Positions 1 through 12,119 of a stretch of DNA of 64,000 nt are shown here, in pieces. The translations under genes were made by a program, and so were the position numbers. Source of the DNA: Cladobotryum mycophilum (lineage: Eukaryota; Ascomycota; Sordariomycetes; Hypocreales; Hypocreaceae); the NCBI GenBank assembly GCA_036429605.1, contig CM071589.1:806001-870000 (forward strand), read 5' to 3'. The notes under the pieces are model-generated. The model saw only the letters and a program-made list of their open reading frames with translations, was not told the DNA's origin and did not search any database. The stretch's first letter is position 1, and each line of letters begins with the position of its first letter.

Positions 1-442
1 ATGATTAGCCACCCCTCTCTTCGTTCCTCCTAGCACCTGTAATACTGGTCACGTCTACACTGGCAACAAGGCCCACTGCTAGACTGCCACTAAGTATATA
101 TAATTAAGCTCTGGGTGGCAGTGCTGTTATGTACATAAGCTGCTACACGATGTATCTACCTGTTCAGATAATATGATGAATGTATATATACGAAGTCACA
201 GACAAAATACTACAAGATATCTATAATACTTACATTTTGTGTTCGAACCTGTTTCAATGTGCTGGAATAAGGTGGCAAGAATGATATGCTATACTATGGT
301 GGCGTATAATGAGAGTGGTGACTTTCCTTTGTAACGCGTAGAAAAGATATAATGTCAGTGCAGATTTTGATGCTTCATAGCTTTACGTAAGTTGGTAACT
401 AGGGACAAAGGGTCTGTGCCTATATCCTTTCGCTCATCGTGA
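1..442. other. Intergenic, no gene seen
   Basis: AT-rich stretch at the window edge with no open frame that looks coding. It contains the 3' flank of the minus-strand gene that ends at 443. Nothing else is supported. Confidence 0.6.
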
Positions 443-1410
443 TTATATAACCAATACCACACGTCTCCAATCGTCTTTGAGAATGTTCAATGCCCGCAGA
501 TGCTTCCCCGTACAAGGCCAACACTTCGATTCCGGTAGAATTACAGTAACTTTATCTAGGCGAACGCTGATTCCAACAGCCGCAAGCCGACTCAACCAGT
601 TTCCTGCTGTTCGGACCACCGATATTGCTGGATCCACTGGAGGCGTCAGTAGCTCTTCCCAATTATCCACCGTGACCAGACGAAAGGAGTGCTGAAAGTC
701 TTCAAGGAGGTTATGCTGGGACGTATTGAGATGTTGTTGAGAGTGGTTGCAAACAACACGTGAGAGCAAACTGTGCTTCAATATGGACAGAATGTCTAGA
801 TCGCAGATCCATTTGGAGCTGTCATAGACCTGAATAAGCGTCTCTCGCAAGACTGTCTCTTCCTCGATGTAGTGTTCCGTGGGGTCAATCCCTGGTAAGC
901 CTGGCTGGTACTGAGTTAGACTGAGGTGCATGGAAGTTTTGCCAAAATTATCTTCAATTATTCCCAAGAACGTATTATGTTCTAATACAGTCCAGTCCTC
1001 CGGGGTCGCCTTTTTTATCCTCGTTGTTGGAGGCGGAATAAGCAATGACAGCCCTGGTTTTCCGATATTGCCCGAGACTAACTTGATTTCAGTCTCCTCA
1101 GGAATCTCGTACGGGTCAGCTAGCAACTGGCTTGCAACAAATATGATATCGTTCTCGTAGGCTGCCTGAACCAGGAGAGGATGCATTCCGGCAGGGAATG
1201 AAGGGAGGATGTCCGTAGGTACGTCGAGGGGGCGTAGCCAGTGATGGCCTGGACGTTGGCTTTTGGAATAGGAAGGATACAGAAGGTCCCGTTGAGAGAG
1301 GTAGTCCTGTTGGCTGGGTTGTATGGAGCGAGGGTGTTGGGGCCCGCCTGCGCTCTTGCGATGGAGCACATGGTCATAAAGACCGCAGTCAAGGAATACG
1401 TACGAGCCAT
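443..1410 (-). CDS. Secreted protein of unknown function, frame broken by one base
   Basis: Single-exon minus-strand gene. The chosen start, MARTYSLTAVFMTMC at 1410, opens a typical signal peptide ending near ARA-QA, so the product should be secreted. The reading frame changes once, at a run of five G on the plus strand (1228-1232). One extra base there makes 969 nt, 322 residues, and joins the signal-peptide half to the long downstream frame that ends at 443. The motifs FCILPIPKANVQAITG and DILPSFPAGMHPLLVQ resemble a family of secreted fungal proteins sometimes labelled acetoacetate-decarboxylase-like; that label is a weak recollection and no catalytic residue was identified. Asn-Arg-Thr and Asn-Gly-Thr near the N-terminus are possible glycosylation sites. 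It could be a real pseudogene or an assembly error. Confidence 0.6.
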
Positions 1411-2689
1411 GATGGAGAGTCTGGAGAATATTATCGCATAGACTAGATGGATATTGGGGGTTGTTGAAGCTCTATGTCTACTGTTTTTGTAAATTGAGAG
1501 GGTAATCTGTACCATTTTAATCTCTTTCCCTCCCGAGATAACCTCTAGCATGTCCAAGCCCTTGGATACTCGGTGTGGAAGGAATATCACTAGTGTCAAG
1601 CTGCAATGCTACGTGGGAGATAGGAATGGTCTAGTCCGTCGAGGTGTGGCGGCCTTGCGCCCTCCAGCTGAGACAAGGGCGTCCGGGAATGGAGCGTTCC
1701 GGGCCGCTCACAACGTAATTCCTGACATCTTTGGTGATGGAGAAATTGGCTGGCCACCGCAAGCATGAACAGCCATCTCATAACACGGCACAACAAATCC
1801 CGAGGACTAAGACTCCATGGGCTCCAACCTCGACATCAATGGCTTACCAGGTCTCAACCAAACAGCAGCGGATACTCCGTATTCCTTGTAAGGTGTGCAA
1901 TATGACGCTAGTGGACCCAGTCACAGTCTCATTGCGCTTAGTATTTGTTCAAGCCCCTATTCAGCGTAAACTGAGCTCTTCTACTACGATGTATGAGTCA
2001 GATGATATTACCGAAGTGAGTATAGCCCATCCCTTATATACTCCGCATCTCGATTCTTTACTCATACTAGTAACAGTAGAGCACTTTTGCTACCAAAGAA
2101 CTTATACGGAGTAATACACTTTTCCTTCCTTGACATTCATGAGTACTGGTTTTGCGTGGGCCAATTGGTTACTTTCCTTTTGATCCGAATCCAAGTCAGG
2201 TCACGTTATGTGAAACATTCCAAGATAGACACTGTAAGCTACTGGCCCAACACAACTTAGTCTAGCTGCTGCCGCGCGACGCTCAGCTCTTCAGTAATGT
2301 GGTCAAGTGATCGACGTTAGTGAGTAGCATATTAGTATGTACAGGTACAATATTGTGTCTATTTAAGCCACATGCGCCCTATTCCTCAATTTCTCCGTTA
2401 TATACACAATGATAAGGATAATCTGGTATGTAAACTTCCATCGTGGTTAGCTATCCTACACATGTTTGCACCTATAGTCCTTGGGTATGGTTATCTCGCC
2501 ATATTTTCGGTAGTTGTATAAAACCTGGTCAACAACATGGATAGCTTTTATACTTACAGCGCCTAAAAACCTTGGATATGACTACAGAACTGTTGCAGCT
2601 AACTTGGTCATATGGGTAAATAGCCCCAGTGGGTCAGGTACGGACAAGGGCTTCAGCTGGTCAGTGATATTGTCTTGATCTTATGCTTT
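1411..2689. other. Intergenic, no gene supported
   Basis: Only short overlapping open frames without domain character occur here. The first few hundred bases are the upstream region of the secreted-protein gene that starts at 1410. No tRNA, repeat array or transposase signature was recognised. Confidence 0.5.
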
Positions 2690-2860
2690 ATGCACAGGTT
2701 AGTAAGATTAATACATAGTATAAGAAAATAAATTATATCAGCTCATTAAAATATAATATATATTTCTTATAATTTACTTTTATTTTTATAGTTTTTATTT
2801 CTTTATTTCTTATTTTATTTAATAAGGTAGTTTACTTATAAATATCTTGAGTTTATGGTC
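2690..2860. other. Strongly AT-rich block
   Basis: About 170 bp made almost entirely of A and T, with many TTA, TTTAT and TATAT words and almost no G or C, sharply different from its flanks. Such blocks in filamentous ascomycetes are commonly relics of RIP-mutated repeats or AT-rich islets. No terminal repeats or coding remnants are visible to identify a parent element. Confidence 0.5.
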
Positions 2861-3206
2861 CATGTTTAATAGTAAAAGAGGTATAAAGATCCTCTTGCTA
2901 GCGCTGCCAAAGACTGCCTGCCCCATTGGGGTTACTTATGCCTTGGACCAAGTAGTATGGAAGATTATATGGGAGATGGACAAGAAACAACCAACTGTTC
3001 ACAAGGCAATCCCTTAAGGCAAGCAACCTTCATTGGCATATTCATGACGTGCGTGGCAGTGGAGCGTATGATTAGTCATATATGGATACCGGGGTGAGAG
3101 AATCGAGAGAGGAGCGGGCACCAACCACAGCGCACTTAGATGTGGTCTATTCACCCCAGCATAACCACAACAAGAACAAATTCATTGGCCAAACTTCCAT
3201 CACTTA
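2861..3206. other. Upstream region of BTB gene
   Basis: No coding frame. It lies directly 5' of the BTB gene and presumably holds its promoter; no specific element was recognised. Confidence 0.4.
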
Positions 3207-4148
3207 ATGTCTTTTGGTAAGAATATCAAGGAGAAAATTGTTCTACATACAATTATGAAGCTGGATGATACAACAAGCAACGCTATCCAAGCGGCCTTGA
3301 AAGAGTAAGATTCACTACCATTTTATATATAGTGTTCGATCTAAACCGAAATTGAAGGGCCGAGACTGGCGTTTATTCTGATCTCACTATTACCTGCGGC
3401 AGAAAGGAATACCACGTCCATAAAGTTTTACTATGCACGAGATCTTCCTTCTTTAAAAGGATTTGCGACGGTCCATTTAAAGTAGGAAACACAGTAGGGT
3501 ATTTCTGCCAAGTACACACACGTGCTTACGATTCGTGGGATATAGGAAGGTCTATCGAACACCATCAACTTGCCGGATGACGACCCTGAGGCGGTCGATT
3601 CTATGATGTGCTACATCTACAATGGTTATTATCCTAGAAAGAACCATGGAACACATCGTCCATTGGGAGAGGAACCCGAAACTTTTGGTGAGATCTCTGT
3701 TTTTCGTCCAGCTACACTTGTCATGGGGTTAACCAGCTGATTTTTTGGAAAAGAAATTACAGCTGGGTTTGAAATCGAGTTTCTCACGCTACACGTAAAG
3801 GTGTATGCCCTTGCCGAGAAGTACGACATACCGGATCTAAAAAAGATAGCACTTCGAGGTTTTCAACTCCTTTCGAACTGCAACGCTTACAATAAGGTGG
3901 AATTTGCGAATGTCTGCGAATTAGCGTATACCACTACGGTTGATTCCGATAGGGGATTGCGGGACGCTATTATCAAGACCCTCTATGATAACCCCAAGGC
4001 TCTCGACGAAGAGCATATTCAGGCCATGTTGAAGCAGGTGCCGGAGTTATCATATGATTATATAATGCATCACCGCGAGGCGCAGAAGAATCAGGAAAAG
4101 AAAATTCAGAGCTTTCAACCAACACCATTTAGGAGACCGCCCCTGTAG
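3207..4148 (+). CDS. BTB/POZ domain protein
   Basis: Four-exon gene: 3207-3304, 3358-3481, 3546-3687, 3763-4148. Introns are 53, 64 and 75 nt with GT-AG ends, and the spliced length is 750 nt (249 residues). The BTB/POZ fold is shown by GVYSDLTITCGRKEYHVHK, then LLCTRSSFFKRICDGPFK, then INLPDDDPEAVDSMMCYIYN, followed by VYALAEKYDIPDLKKIAL, which is the usual BTB core and its trailing helices. Fungal stand-alone BTB proteins of this size mostly act as protein-protein adaptors, some for cullin-3 ligases; no second domain shows which. The C-terminus is a short charged helix. The start is the first ATG in frame and leaves a 33-residue lead before the first intron. Confidence 0.85.
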
Positions 4149-5750
4149 CTATAATCACAACTTGTTAGGGGAATAGCAATATGCTTTCCATTTGCTAAAT
4201 GAGGGTTTTTCAGTCTATTGGAAACTCGTTTTAACGCCAGATACTCTGCGTCGAAAGACTTGCTCAGCTCCCAGCCTTAAAAAATATTCTGGTCAATAAA
4301 TACTAGAGTAGGGCTCAGTTGGCTGAATGTAACGTTCAGGTACAGCCGTGAGCTCAGGTACAGCGGAGGCCATTCATATATAGTAGTACATGCCATTGGT
4401 GCGGTTATCCCTCTCTAGGAGTAATCTACTTATTCTACTGCATACGAAGTAGAGACATGGAGAACCCCTTTCGGTGAGAAGTGCATCACACCTTCAGATG
4501 ATATACGAGAGGCGCGATGTCCTAGCTTACAAAAGCCCCAGTATGTGTCCGATCCTGATAAACCACTCTAAAGTACAAAGGAGTGTGCAATTCCCCCAAT
4601 TTAGTTTCAGGCTACTCAGTATGAGCTGACAGCCCAACCGTGACACTGTGTACCCGGCTAACGAGGACATAGATCCGTCCCAATTTTGTCGTTAAGTTGA
4701 CAATCTGAACAAAAGTACTTGACCTCAGGCTGACTATACCTCTTAGTGCAGTGGTATAGAGCATCTTACTCACAATCCCTAGTCAAGAGCTGGTTCTGTG
4801 GATCAGATACCCGAGACGAACAAAAGGTACCAATGTATTTGCCGCAAATGCACGGCGATGGGCCATTCGGTTACAGCGGATTCGCAAGAGCTAGATTCGC
4901 GACAGCGATTAACAACAGAGTGCTGAATCCGAGTAGATGGACCATGATGATGATTGTACGTATGTTGGATCGTGGCAATGTACTATCTATCGCTCATCAA
5001 ATATTAGAATAAAAGCAAAAGATGGCAATGTTTACTCAAAAAACCCAATAGTACCGACCTTATGAACTTGAAGCGGATAATTTGCAGAATAGTGTAAGAA
5101 GTTTCGTGGAAAGAGAAGCTTGTCATCTTCATCGTGGGTAGCTCACTGACTTACATACAAGTGAGTTAGCGAAAGATCTTCATAAGATACACCGAGCTAA
5201 GGAATGGGGGCCTAGTGGTAAGTAGCACTGGATGAGATAAGATAAAATGAAGGTGATCCCGATCCTGCGCCAATTAGTGTGCCAACATGGATACGAAGCT
5301 TGCTACCTTGTCTGGATGGAATGACCTCATGTGGGGACACACGAAGCTTTCATCGGGACAGCTTTCAGGCTGCTACTTGTACTTTTTAGCATGTAAATTA
5401 TAAGATCATGTAAGACTAGTTGCCACTTCATGGTAACATTCCCAAAGGACAATCTGGTAATCGATTTATGCTAACACATAGGTTGGGGAATATTGCGTGA
5501 AGATTGACCAGAGTCAGGATTCTACTGGAGTCTAGATTCAGGTAACTCTGGCTGTTAAGAAGCAACGTAGTACCTCTACTAGGTACTTGGGATTAGACGA
5601 GAAAGGCCTAGGAAGTTGTTGTCAAGTTTTAAGATATATATCTGGCACTGATATAAAAGATGCGTGTACGTATCCTCCATTGTATGTATTCTGTCGATTC
5701 ATGATTGGACCCCTATCCCTTGGCTGAAAACGAGCATTACACCCCGGTAT
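4149..5750. other. Gene-poor stretch, possible decayed mobile DNA
   Basis: About 1.6 kb with no supportable gene. All frames are full of stops. Near 5590-5640 the plus strand reads as a short stretch containing LRYISGTD, reminiscent of the region after reverse transcriptase in Ty1/copia polyproteins (LRYLxGT), but nothing else of such an element could be followed. I treat it as non-genic sequence with a weak hint of transposon debris. Confidence 0.35.
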
Positions 5751-6422
5751 TTACTCATCGAAAAACCGTGTCGTTGTCTCGTACAAGTCCCTCGTCGCGC
5801 GAAACGTGTTCAGCTTGGCCTCGAGATCCGGATACCCAACCGACACCCCGCAAAGAATATCCAGTCCATTGTCAATACCCAATTCCTTTCGAATGACATC
5901 CTCATATCCCAGCAGGGACACCTGGCAACACGCCCCGATGCCCTCTTCGTCTAGCGCAAGAAGCAGCAGTTGGAGGTACATGCCCACGCCGAGCACATCG
6001 CCGCTGCCCAGTCGCCTATCTATCGCAACGATTATGACCGTCGGCGCGCCGAAGAAATTATAGTTAAGGAGCTCAGCTGCTGCCCTCGCCTTTTTATCGT
6101 GGCGTGGGACGCCCATGAGTTCACCCCATAGAGAGGAGCCGAGTTGCCACCTGTGTTGTTGAAAGTCGTCTGGTAGACGCTGCATTCTGGGCATCTCACC
6201 CTTTTCGATAACAGAGGATGCAGCAGCAAGTAAAGAGGCGGCGAGGCGGTCGCGCGCAGGCCCGGAGGCGATGAAAAGCCTCCAGGGTTGGATGTTGGAG
6301 TTGGAGGGGGCATGGGCAGCGAGGGAGAGAGCATGGGTCAGAACATGGCGGGGTATAGGAGTGGGGAGGAAGCTCCGAGAAGAGTGACGGTTCAAGATGA
6401 CGTCCTGGAGGAGTTGAGGCAT
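5751..6422 (-). CDS. Nitroreductase-family protein
   Basis: Intronless 223-residue protein. The N-terminal motif ILNRHSSRSF followed by AAHAPSNSNIQPW is the FMN-binding signature of the nitroreductase fold, and GVGMYLQLLLLALDEEGIGACC with LGIDNGLDILCGVSVGYPD is the conserved C-terminal half. Family members are FMN-dependent, usually homodimeric NAD(P)H oxidoreductases acting on nitroaromatics, quinones or related electrophiles; the substrate cannot be read from sequence. Length is normal for the family. The ATG chosen sits immediately before the helix that precedes the RHSSRSF motif, so no leader is missing. Confidence 0.9.
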   Translation of the reverse strand: MPQLLQDVILNRHSSRSFLPTPIPRHVLTHALSLAAHAPSNSNIQPWRLFIASGPARDRLAASLLAAASSVIEKGEMPRMQRLPDDFQQHRWQLGSSLWGELMGVPRHDKKARAAAELLNYNFFGAPTVIIVAIDRRLGSGDVLGVGMYLQLLLLALDEEGIGACCQVSLLGYEDVIRKELGIDNGLDILCGVSVGYPDLEAKLNTFRATRDLYETTTRFFDE

Positions 6423-7781
6423 GGTAATTAAGGGAATTGGTATGAGGAACGTAAAAGACGATGTGATTGCGGAACCAAGCTGCTCGAGCTGTTGACATGA
6501 TGGGTGAGACGATTCGAACGTTCAATATATATCTCTTCTGAGACGTATGCTCTACTGGAGCGCGACTCATTAACACCTTTTCCATGCCTTCCGTTTGACT
6601 TGGGCACCCATCTTCTCGGAACTAAGAGACGCTTCCGAGCTGTCAAAGACATTGCCACATGGCTGGGCAGCTAGCTTGAGTACTGGACAACAGTATCCAG
6701 ACCGAACGGAACGCAAGGATTCTCACAATTAAGCTGCTCGGGTTCGTGATAACTAATCATTTTTGCATGGTCAATTTACAAATATGAGGGTGAGCATCCA
6801 CCACGGGATGCCTATCGGCAATTATCCATCGGTTAGGCTATCCGGTGAACTGGTAAAACAAGGGATGGCAACCAGCACGAGTTTAGCCATACCGAGAACA
6901 AGAAAAAAGGGAACCCTGGAACAAATGGAACAAGATAGGGGGAATAATTGGCGGAACGGTGCGCCCCTCGCTCCCGGCGCCTCATGAGGGTTGAGACGCG
7001 AGACACCGACGGCCGGTTGATGATTGAAGGCCGAGCCGAGTGAATCTCACATCGTCAGCGCATATCGAGAACACAATATGAGATCCTGCTACCGTGTCGC
7101 ATAACTACTTCGTTTCATTCATGCTCTAAAGGCCATAGTAGGATATCATTTCTTCATGTCTAATAGTAATTCATGTGTCTATATAATTGTCTATGGCGCT
7201 TCACTAGCCATTATTTGTTGCTCATGCATCGTGCACATCAACAGACATCGGGTGAATCAACGTTGCATCTTAATCTTGAGGAGACGGTGATAATTATTTC
7301 CTCGGCAGTTGCTGCAGATCTGTCTCAAGGTGAAATGCCGGTTACATCCCAAGTAAACAAAGTAATTATTGACGTGGGAGGTATAACTTGTCTCGTTGAT
7401 GTAAGCGGAGGTTGGGAAGCGCTGTTACGTAGAATGTTCGATGTAGATGGTCATGTATATGACGAAGAATGAAATGGAGATCCCTAAGTAAGGGATGGAG
7501 ATGAAGTGGAGATTTAAATGAACATGGGACGCCGTCCTATTCTTATGCTCCATCCTATGCCCTGTCTTCGGTGCCATCCCTCCGCCTAGCCCTTCTTTCC
7601 CACCTCTCTACTCTTCTTTGCGCTCTCCCCTCTTTACTCCACCACGATGCTTTCGCCGTCGCAACTTGTTTATCCGGAGCTGGAATTATTCCTGTCATCC
7701 TACCCTCTCTATACTCCATCGCCTGTCCCTTCCAAAATGCATGGTTTTCTGCTTGGGCCAATCGCTGACCTATGAGACCGC
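6423..7781. other. Intergenic, no gene supported
   Basis: Several short open frames on both strands, none with domain character or a consistent splice pattern. The part next to 6422 is the upstream region of the nitroreductase gene. Confidence 0.45.
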
Positions 7782-8126
7782 CTACAACCCCCCTGCGAGC
7801 ATGTCGTTGGTGGCAGAGCCCGCGTTTCCATCTGCCAATACCCCGACTGTTGCGCCTATTTCCATGCCTGTATTCTGCATTTGGGACTGGTATTGAGGGT
7901 ATGATCGCGCTGCATCCTGAGGGAGCGGTGCCAAGGTGGCAATGGAAGCGGGAGGGGCTGCGGATGGAAGCGCGGAAGCGACCAAGACCGAGGCCACCGT
8001 CCCAGATTCGGATCCGGCTTGGCTCTCTGCGGCGCCGGGTCGGAGAGGCTCCTCAGTCCTGCTCTGGCGCCGCAACATCTTGTCGAGAACGGACATTGTA
8101 TGTACGTAGTTTGCAATGGACGACAA
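7782..8126 (-). CDS. Hypothetical Ala/Gly/Ser-rich protein (weak)
   Basis: A 114-residue open frame in a locally GC-rich patch. The predicted protein is low complexity, rich in Ala, Ser, Gly and Pro, with no recognisable domain, signal peptide or membrane segment. Both strands are open here (a longer plus-strand frame overlaps it), which is expected in GC-rich DNA and weakens the call. I list it only because the composition of the minus frame is more protein-like than that of the other frames. Confidence 0.2.
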   Translation of the reverse strand: MSSIANYVHTMSVLDKMLRRQSRTEEPLRPGAAESQAGSESGTVASVLVASALPSAAPPASIATLAPLPQDAARSYPQYQSQMQNTGMEIGATVGVLADGNAGSATNDMLAGGL

Positions 8127-8648
8127 TGGCTGGCTACAAAGATGCAGTAGAGTTGACGCAATCGGCGGGAAGCCTTGGTTTTTGTTTATTCACAGTGATT
8201 AGTTTCGAATCCTTCTTGCATTCAGCTGTACTTTCTCTCTATCTCTCTACTTGGCCCCCGACAAGACGGTACGACGCCAGCATTAATTCGTGGCGCCACG
8301 TTTAGCAGTGCTGCCGATCATCAATTTCATCCATTTTGCCCTTTCCAACGCGGGTTGCGACAGGCTCTGTGCTATCTATTTCATCTAAGCAAATGATCAA
8401 AAGGGTCGTGTTTCAATATTCTTTTGCCTCCGACGACAAGTAAATCTTCTAAATCAAGCGATTCAGTTCACACATCTATACTTAGCGATGGGCATTGATC
8501 GTGATGATGATGGATTCACTAACAGCTCGCAATACGAGATGGCCCCCGCAAACCACGCTATGAGAGAGTGAGTAGTCTAGTTTGTAAATGACTCTTAATT
8601 TACACATCGTGTAGTCTATGTAGCAATTTCTATTTCTTCCATCCAACT
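8127..8648. other. Intergenic, no gene supported
   Basis: Region 3' of the protease gene. A short plus-strand frame from 8488 (27 codons, starting MGIDRDDDG) ends at a plausible GTGAGT donor, but no downstream exon could be found before the protease gene. Confidence 0.35.
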
Positions 8649-11536
8649 CTACGCCGTCTTAACATTGCAGATTGGCCCCAGCCATGACTGGAAATCCTCT
8701 GCTCTGGTACCATTAGTACCATACTTTTGCACTCGCAGGAGGGGTCGGAAGGCGCCAGAAGTGATGGTGAAATCAGTGCCATTCTCATACTTCAAAGTCG
8801 GCGTCGTCATGGTGTAGCTGGTGACGACATTGGGCCAGGGCCACTGCACAATGGCACGAGTATCGATGCCCGTGGGGGCGTTTCCAAATCCCCATTGCGA
8901 TAAAAGACCATATGTAGGGACGCCGACAAAGCCTGGAAGAAGGGGGACATCAATGTCGGATACATTGAACTTGATGGAAGGATCAAATCCGTAAAATGTC
9001 GGCTTGAAAGTGGTGTTGACTGGGACGGCGTCTAGACGGACCAAGTTTGTTGGCTGAACGACGACAAATCCAGTACTAGGTAGGACGTAGTCATCTGGGA
9101 TAGATCCATCAATGTTGAAGAGAGTGTAGTTGCCAATGTTCATGTCGCTCGCACTGAACGGATGGGCAGATGTAAATGGCGCATTACTGCCAACCCACTT
9201 GGCCGTGTCGCGCGCGATATAGACAGCATCGTAGCGATTGTATGGAATACCTAGGTAGGGTACAACGTAGTGGTCGCTATCGGTATCAATCCTGACGAAG
9301 CCCGAGTAAATTGGCTCCGACTCTGGATGCTGCTCTACAGGAGGGGAGAACTGCACATCGAATGACGCCGATGCTCCAGGCTGAAGCGTGAATAAAGATT
9401 TGGAGAACTGAGCGCTGGCGTATACGGCCTCGTGTGTCAAGGTAAATCTTCGAAATACATTTGGGCTTGCGCTGGTAAAGTTGGTGATGGTGCGAGTGTA
9501 CGAGGCGCCCGAGTGCGACACGACATACTTCTTGCTCTTCTTGGACGTATTCTTCACGGTGATGGTCTGCTTGGCTGGTTTCGCCGAGTCACGTAGGCTG
9601 AGCTGCGATGGAGAGATTTGAGAGTCAGCGTTGATTGCGGCGTATGCGTCGATGAGACCTGCGCCCTGTTGACCAACGGATGAGAGAATGTCGAGATTCT
9701 GAACCTTGATGGGCGATGCGGTGGATTGAAGAATGGACGTATACTTGCTGATGTTGAGCTTTGGTCGTTGCGACTTGAGCAAAGCGTAAACACCTGCTAC
9801 AAAGGGTGTAGCCATTGAGGTTCCAGACAGCACTGCATATCCACCTCCCGACCGGGGGAATGTCGATAGAATGTTTCCACCTGGTGCAGCGAGCTGTGGC
9901 TTCAAGCTCATCTCGATCGTTGGGCCAATGGAGGAGTAAAAGTCAACCGCGTGGCCAGCCGGGTTCCGAGAACTGTGAACTTCGCTCGAATTGAAAGACA
10001 AGGTGTATTTCTGGTCAGGTTTCAACCCAGAGACATCCTTGACAAGCCTCTGTGACTGCTCATAGGTCAGATAGAGAATGTTGAACTGTTCAGGTTCGCC
10101 CGGCTCAGACAGGAGAATCTGACTGTTAGGATCGTTGGTGTAGTAAACGATGGTGGTAATGTTGAGTGCTTGCAACTTCTTGGAGTAGAGTCCGATATAG
10201 CAGAAAGGATCGCTGTAGAGCAATGCTGCGGTGCGTGCGCCATCAGTCACTGCTTTGCCCGCGGCTGTCCACACATCGTTGTTGCAACCGTTTGCCAATT
10301 GGTCTGTAACTGGTACTCCGAGGCCACTTCCAACACGGAACAAGTCGATCGGCTGTTGATCAAGATGTGGAAGAAGCGAAATGTAATCAAGGCTACCTCC
10401 GATATTGTTGGGTGCGCGGTAGGTCGTTGGATAGACCTCATTCTCGACGGCACCAACGGCCAAAGCATCTGGAACCATGCCCGGAGTCGATACCGCGTAC
10501 GGTCCACCCTCGCCCTCGTTGCCAAGAGCAGCAATCAAGGCAACACCGCTGTCAACAATATTCTTGACGAATTGGACGTAAGGCGTAGACTGTTCCCAGT
10601 ACCTGAGTCCTCCGAGAGACATGGTGATGAGGTCAACGCCATCTTCAACAGCTTGCTGCATTGCAGCCATGACAATATCGTCGCCTGCGCCTCCGTTGCA
10701 GCCAAACACTCGATACATGCCGACTGTTGCCTCTGGAGCGACCCCAACCAGGCCGAAACCTTGGTCCGCTGGATCACTGGCGGTGATGATGCCTAGCGAA
10801 GATATGTGTAAGTCAAACATCAGTAACCAAAGGTCTAGTGAAGCGATCTCTTACCAGCAACATGGGTTCCATGGCCGCCACTCGCGCAGGTCGCTAAAGG
10901 ATCATTATCCGGAACTGGAGTGTTTGCGCCAGTGTAGTCGTCTCCGACAAAGTCATGGCCAAAGGAAATTTTGAAGCCTTTGCCAAAACCACCACCAAGA
11001 GCGGGATGCAGGTAGTCCACTCCACTGTCGATGATGCCAATCTTGACACCCTTTCCCTTGATTCCCTGCTTGTGGAGCTTATCCACGTTTGCCATCTTGA
11101 GAGGTCTGTTCACATCCGAGTCTCCTGTCAAGTGCGGCAATGTTCCGTTGCCAAAAGCCGGTGGTGCTGCCGCAAAGTACGGCTCTGGTCGGGGCATGAC
11201 CCGGACAGGCCACACATTCTTCACACCTCTGGTGTTTAGGATGTCTGCTTGCTTGATGTCACCATCGGCGACGGTGAGTGACAAACCATAGAAATACTTG
11301 GCATTGTTGAACTCTCTTCGGACTTGGTAGGTAGATTTGCTTCGGTGATTCTGGCCAAAGAGAGTCGAAGGGCTGGCACCGGTGGACGGTTCAAGCTCAA
11401 CAATGTACGTGTTGGGGATGTAGGTGATGTTCTGGCTCACACCGTTTCCAGCATCATTCAGACTGGATGTCTGTGCCGATACAAGAGCACCAAAGAGGGC
11501 CACAACTGCACCTGAAAGTGCAGAAATAAGTTTCAT
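8649..11536 (-). CDS. Secreted subtilisin-like serine protease (S8A, PA-domain type)
   Basis: Two exons, complement of 10855-11536 and 8649-10792, separated by a 62-nt GTAAGA...TAG intron that falls inside the HGTHVAG motif. The product is 941 residues. A signal peptide (MKLISALSGAVVALFGALVSA) is followed by an I9-type propeptide, then the catalytic domain with Asp170 (IGIIDSGVDYLHP), His222 (GGHGTHVAG), oxyanion Asn319 (AALGNEGEGG) and Ser553 (SGTSMATPFVAG). The roughly 230 residues between Asn and Ser hold a protease-associated insert, and the C-terminal 370 residues match the fibronectin-like region of large subtilases. This is the layout of fungal minor extracellular (Vpr-like) or C5a-peptidase-like secreted proteases, which degrade extracellular protein. 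All catalytic residues are present. Confidence 0.95.
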
Positions 11537-12119
11537 CTTGCTCCGCTAGATCTTGATGTTTGTCGCAAGTCGCCGCAACTTTGAGCTTCATTCCAAGTGC
11601 CATCCACAGAGATGGGGACGTTTTTCCCTCTTATACATCGTTCTTCATTCCAAATTGTGATTTTATATGGCAGGTAATAAGTAAGCAATCAAGTCGATGT
11701 ACATAATGTAGATGAAATTAGGAAGGTGATGGTGTACGACTGTCGGTTCATTGGATAATTCGCGACGGATTTGAGGATGGCAATGCAACATAAATCTAAC
11801 AACTCCATAGCCTAATCACAACCCTGCATAGAGCCATATTAATACAACCCTGTAATTATTTCACATGTCGCTTTCTACATTGTGGAGTAAAGAGAGAAAG
11901 TTCATATTACGAAATCTTGCGGATCCATTGTCCAATTATTAGGGTATCACCATCCCGGCTCGCTTACTCTCGTGAATAAGCTTACAACATTAAACGAACA
12001 TCATATAAACCACCAGCAGCGCATATCCACCACATATCCCATCCCAATACGTTAAATCCACCAGGGTATTTCGTGTTCTTTTCCCACATTAGAATCTTCA
12101 ATACGTCAGCATTGCTTGT
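11537..12119. other. Intergenic: protease upstream region and MARVEL 3' flank
   Basis: About 580 bp without a coding frame. The part next to 11536 must contain the promoter of the secreted protease; no specific operator was recognised. Confidence 0.5.

Noticed and set aside
5510..5660. Possible Ty1/copia polyprotein remnant
   Set aside because: Only one short motif-like string (LRYISGTD); no LTR, integrase or RNase H pieces could be followed.
8488..8568. Short plus-strand exon-like frame ending at GTGAGT
   Set aside because: No downstream exon exists before the convergent protease gene; 27 codons are too few to support a call.
10170..10796. 208-codon plus-strand open frame inside the secreted protease gene
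   Set aside because: It is the antisense shadow of a strongly coding exon with a complete S8 domain; no domain character of its own.
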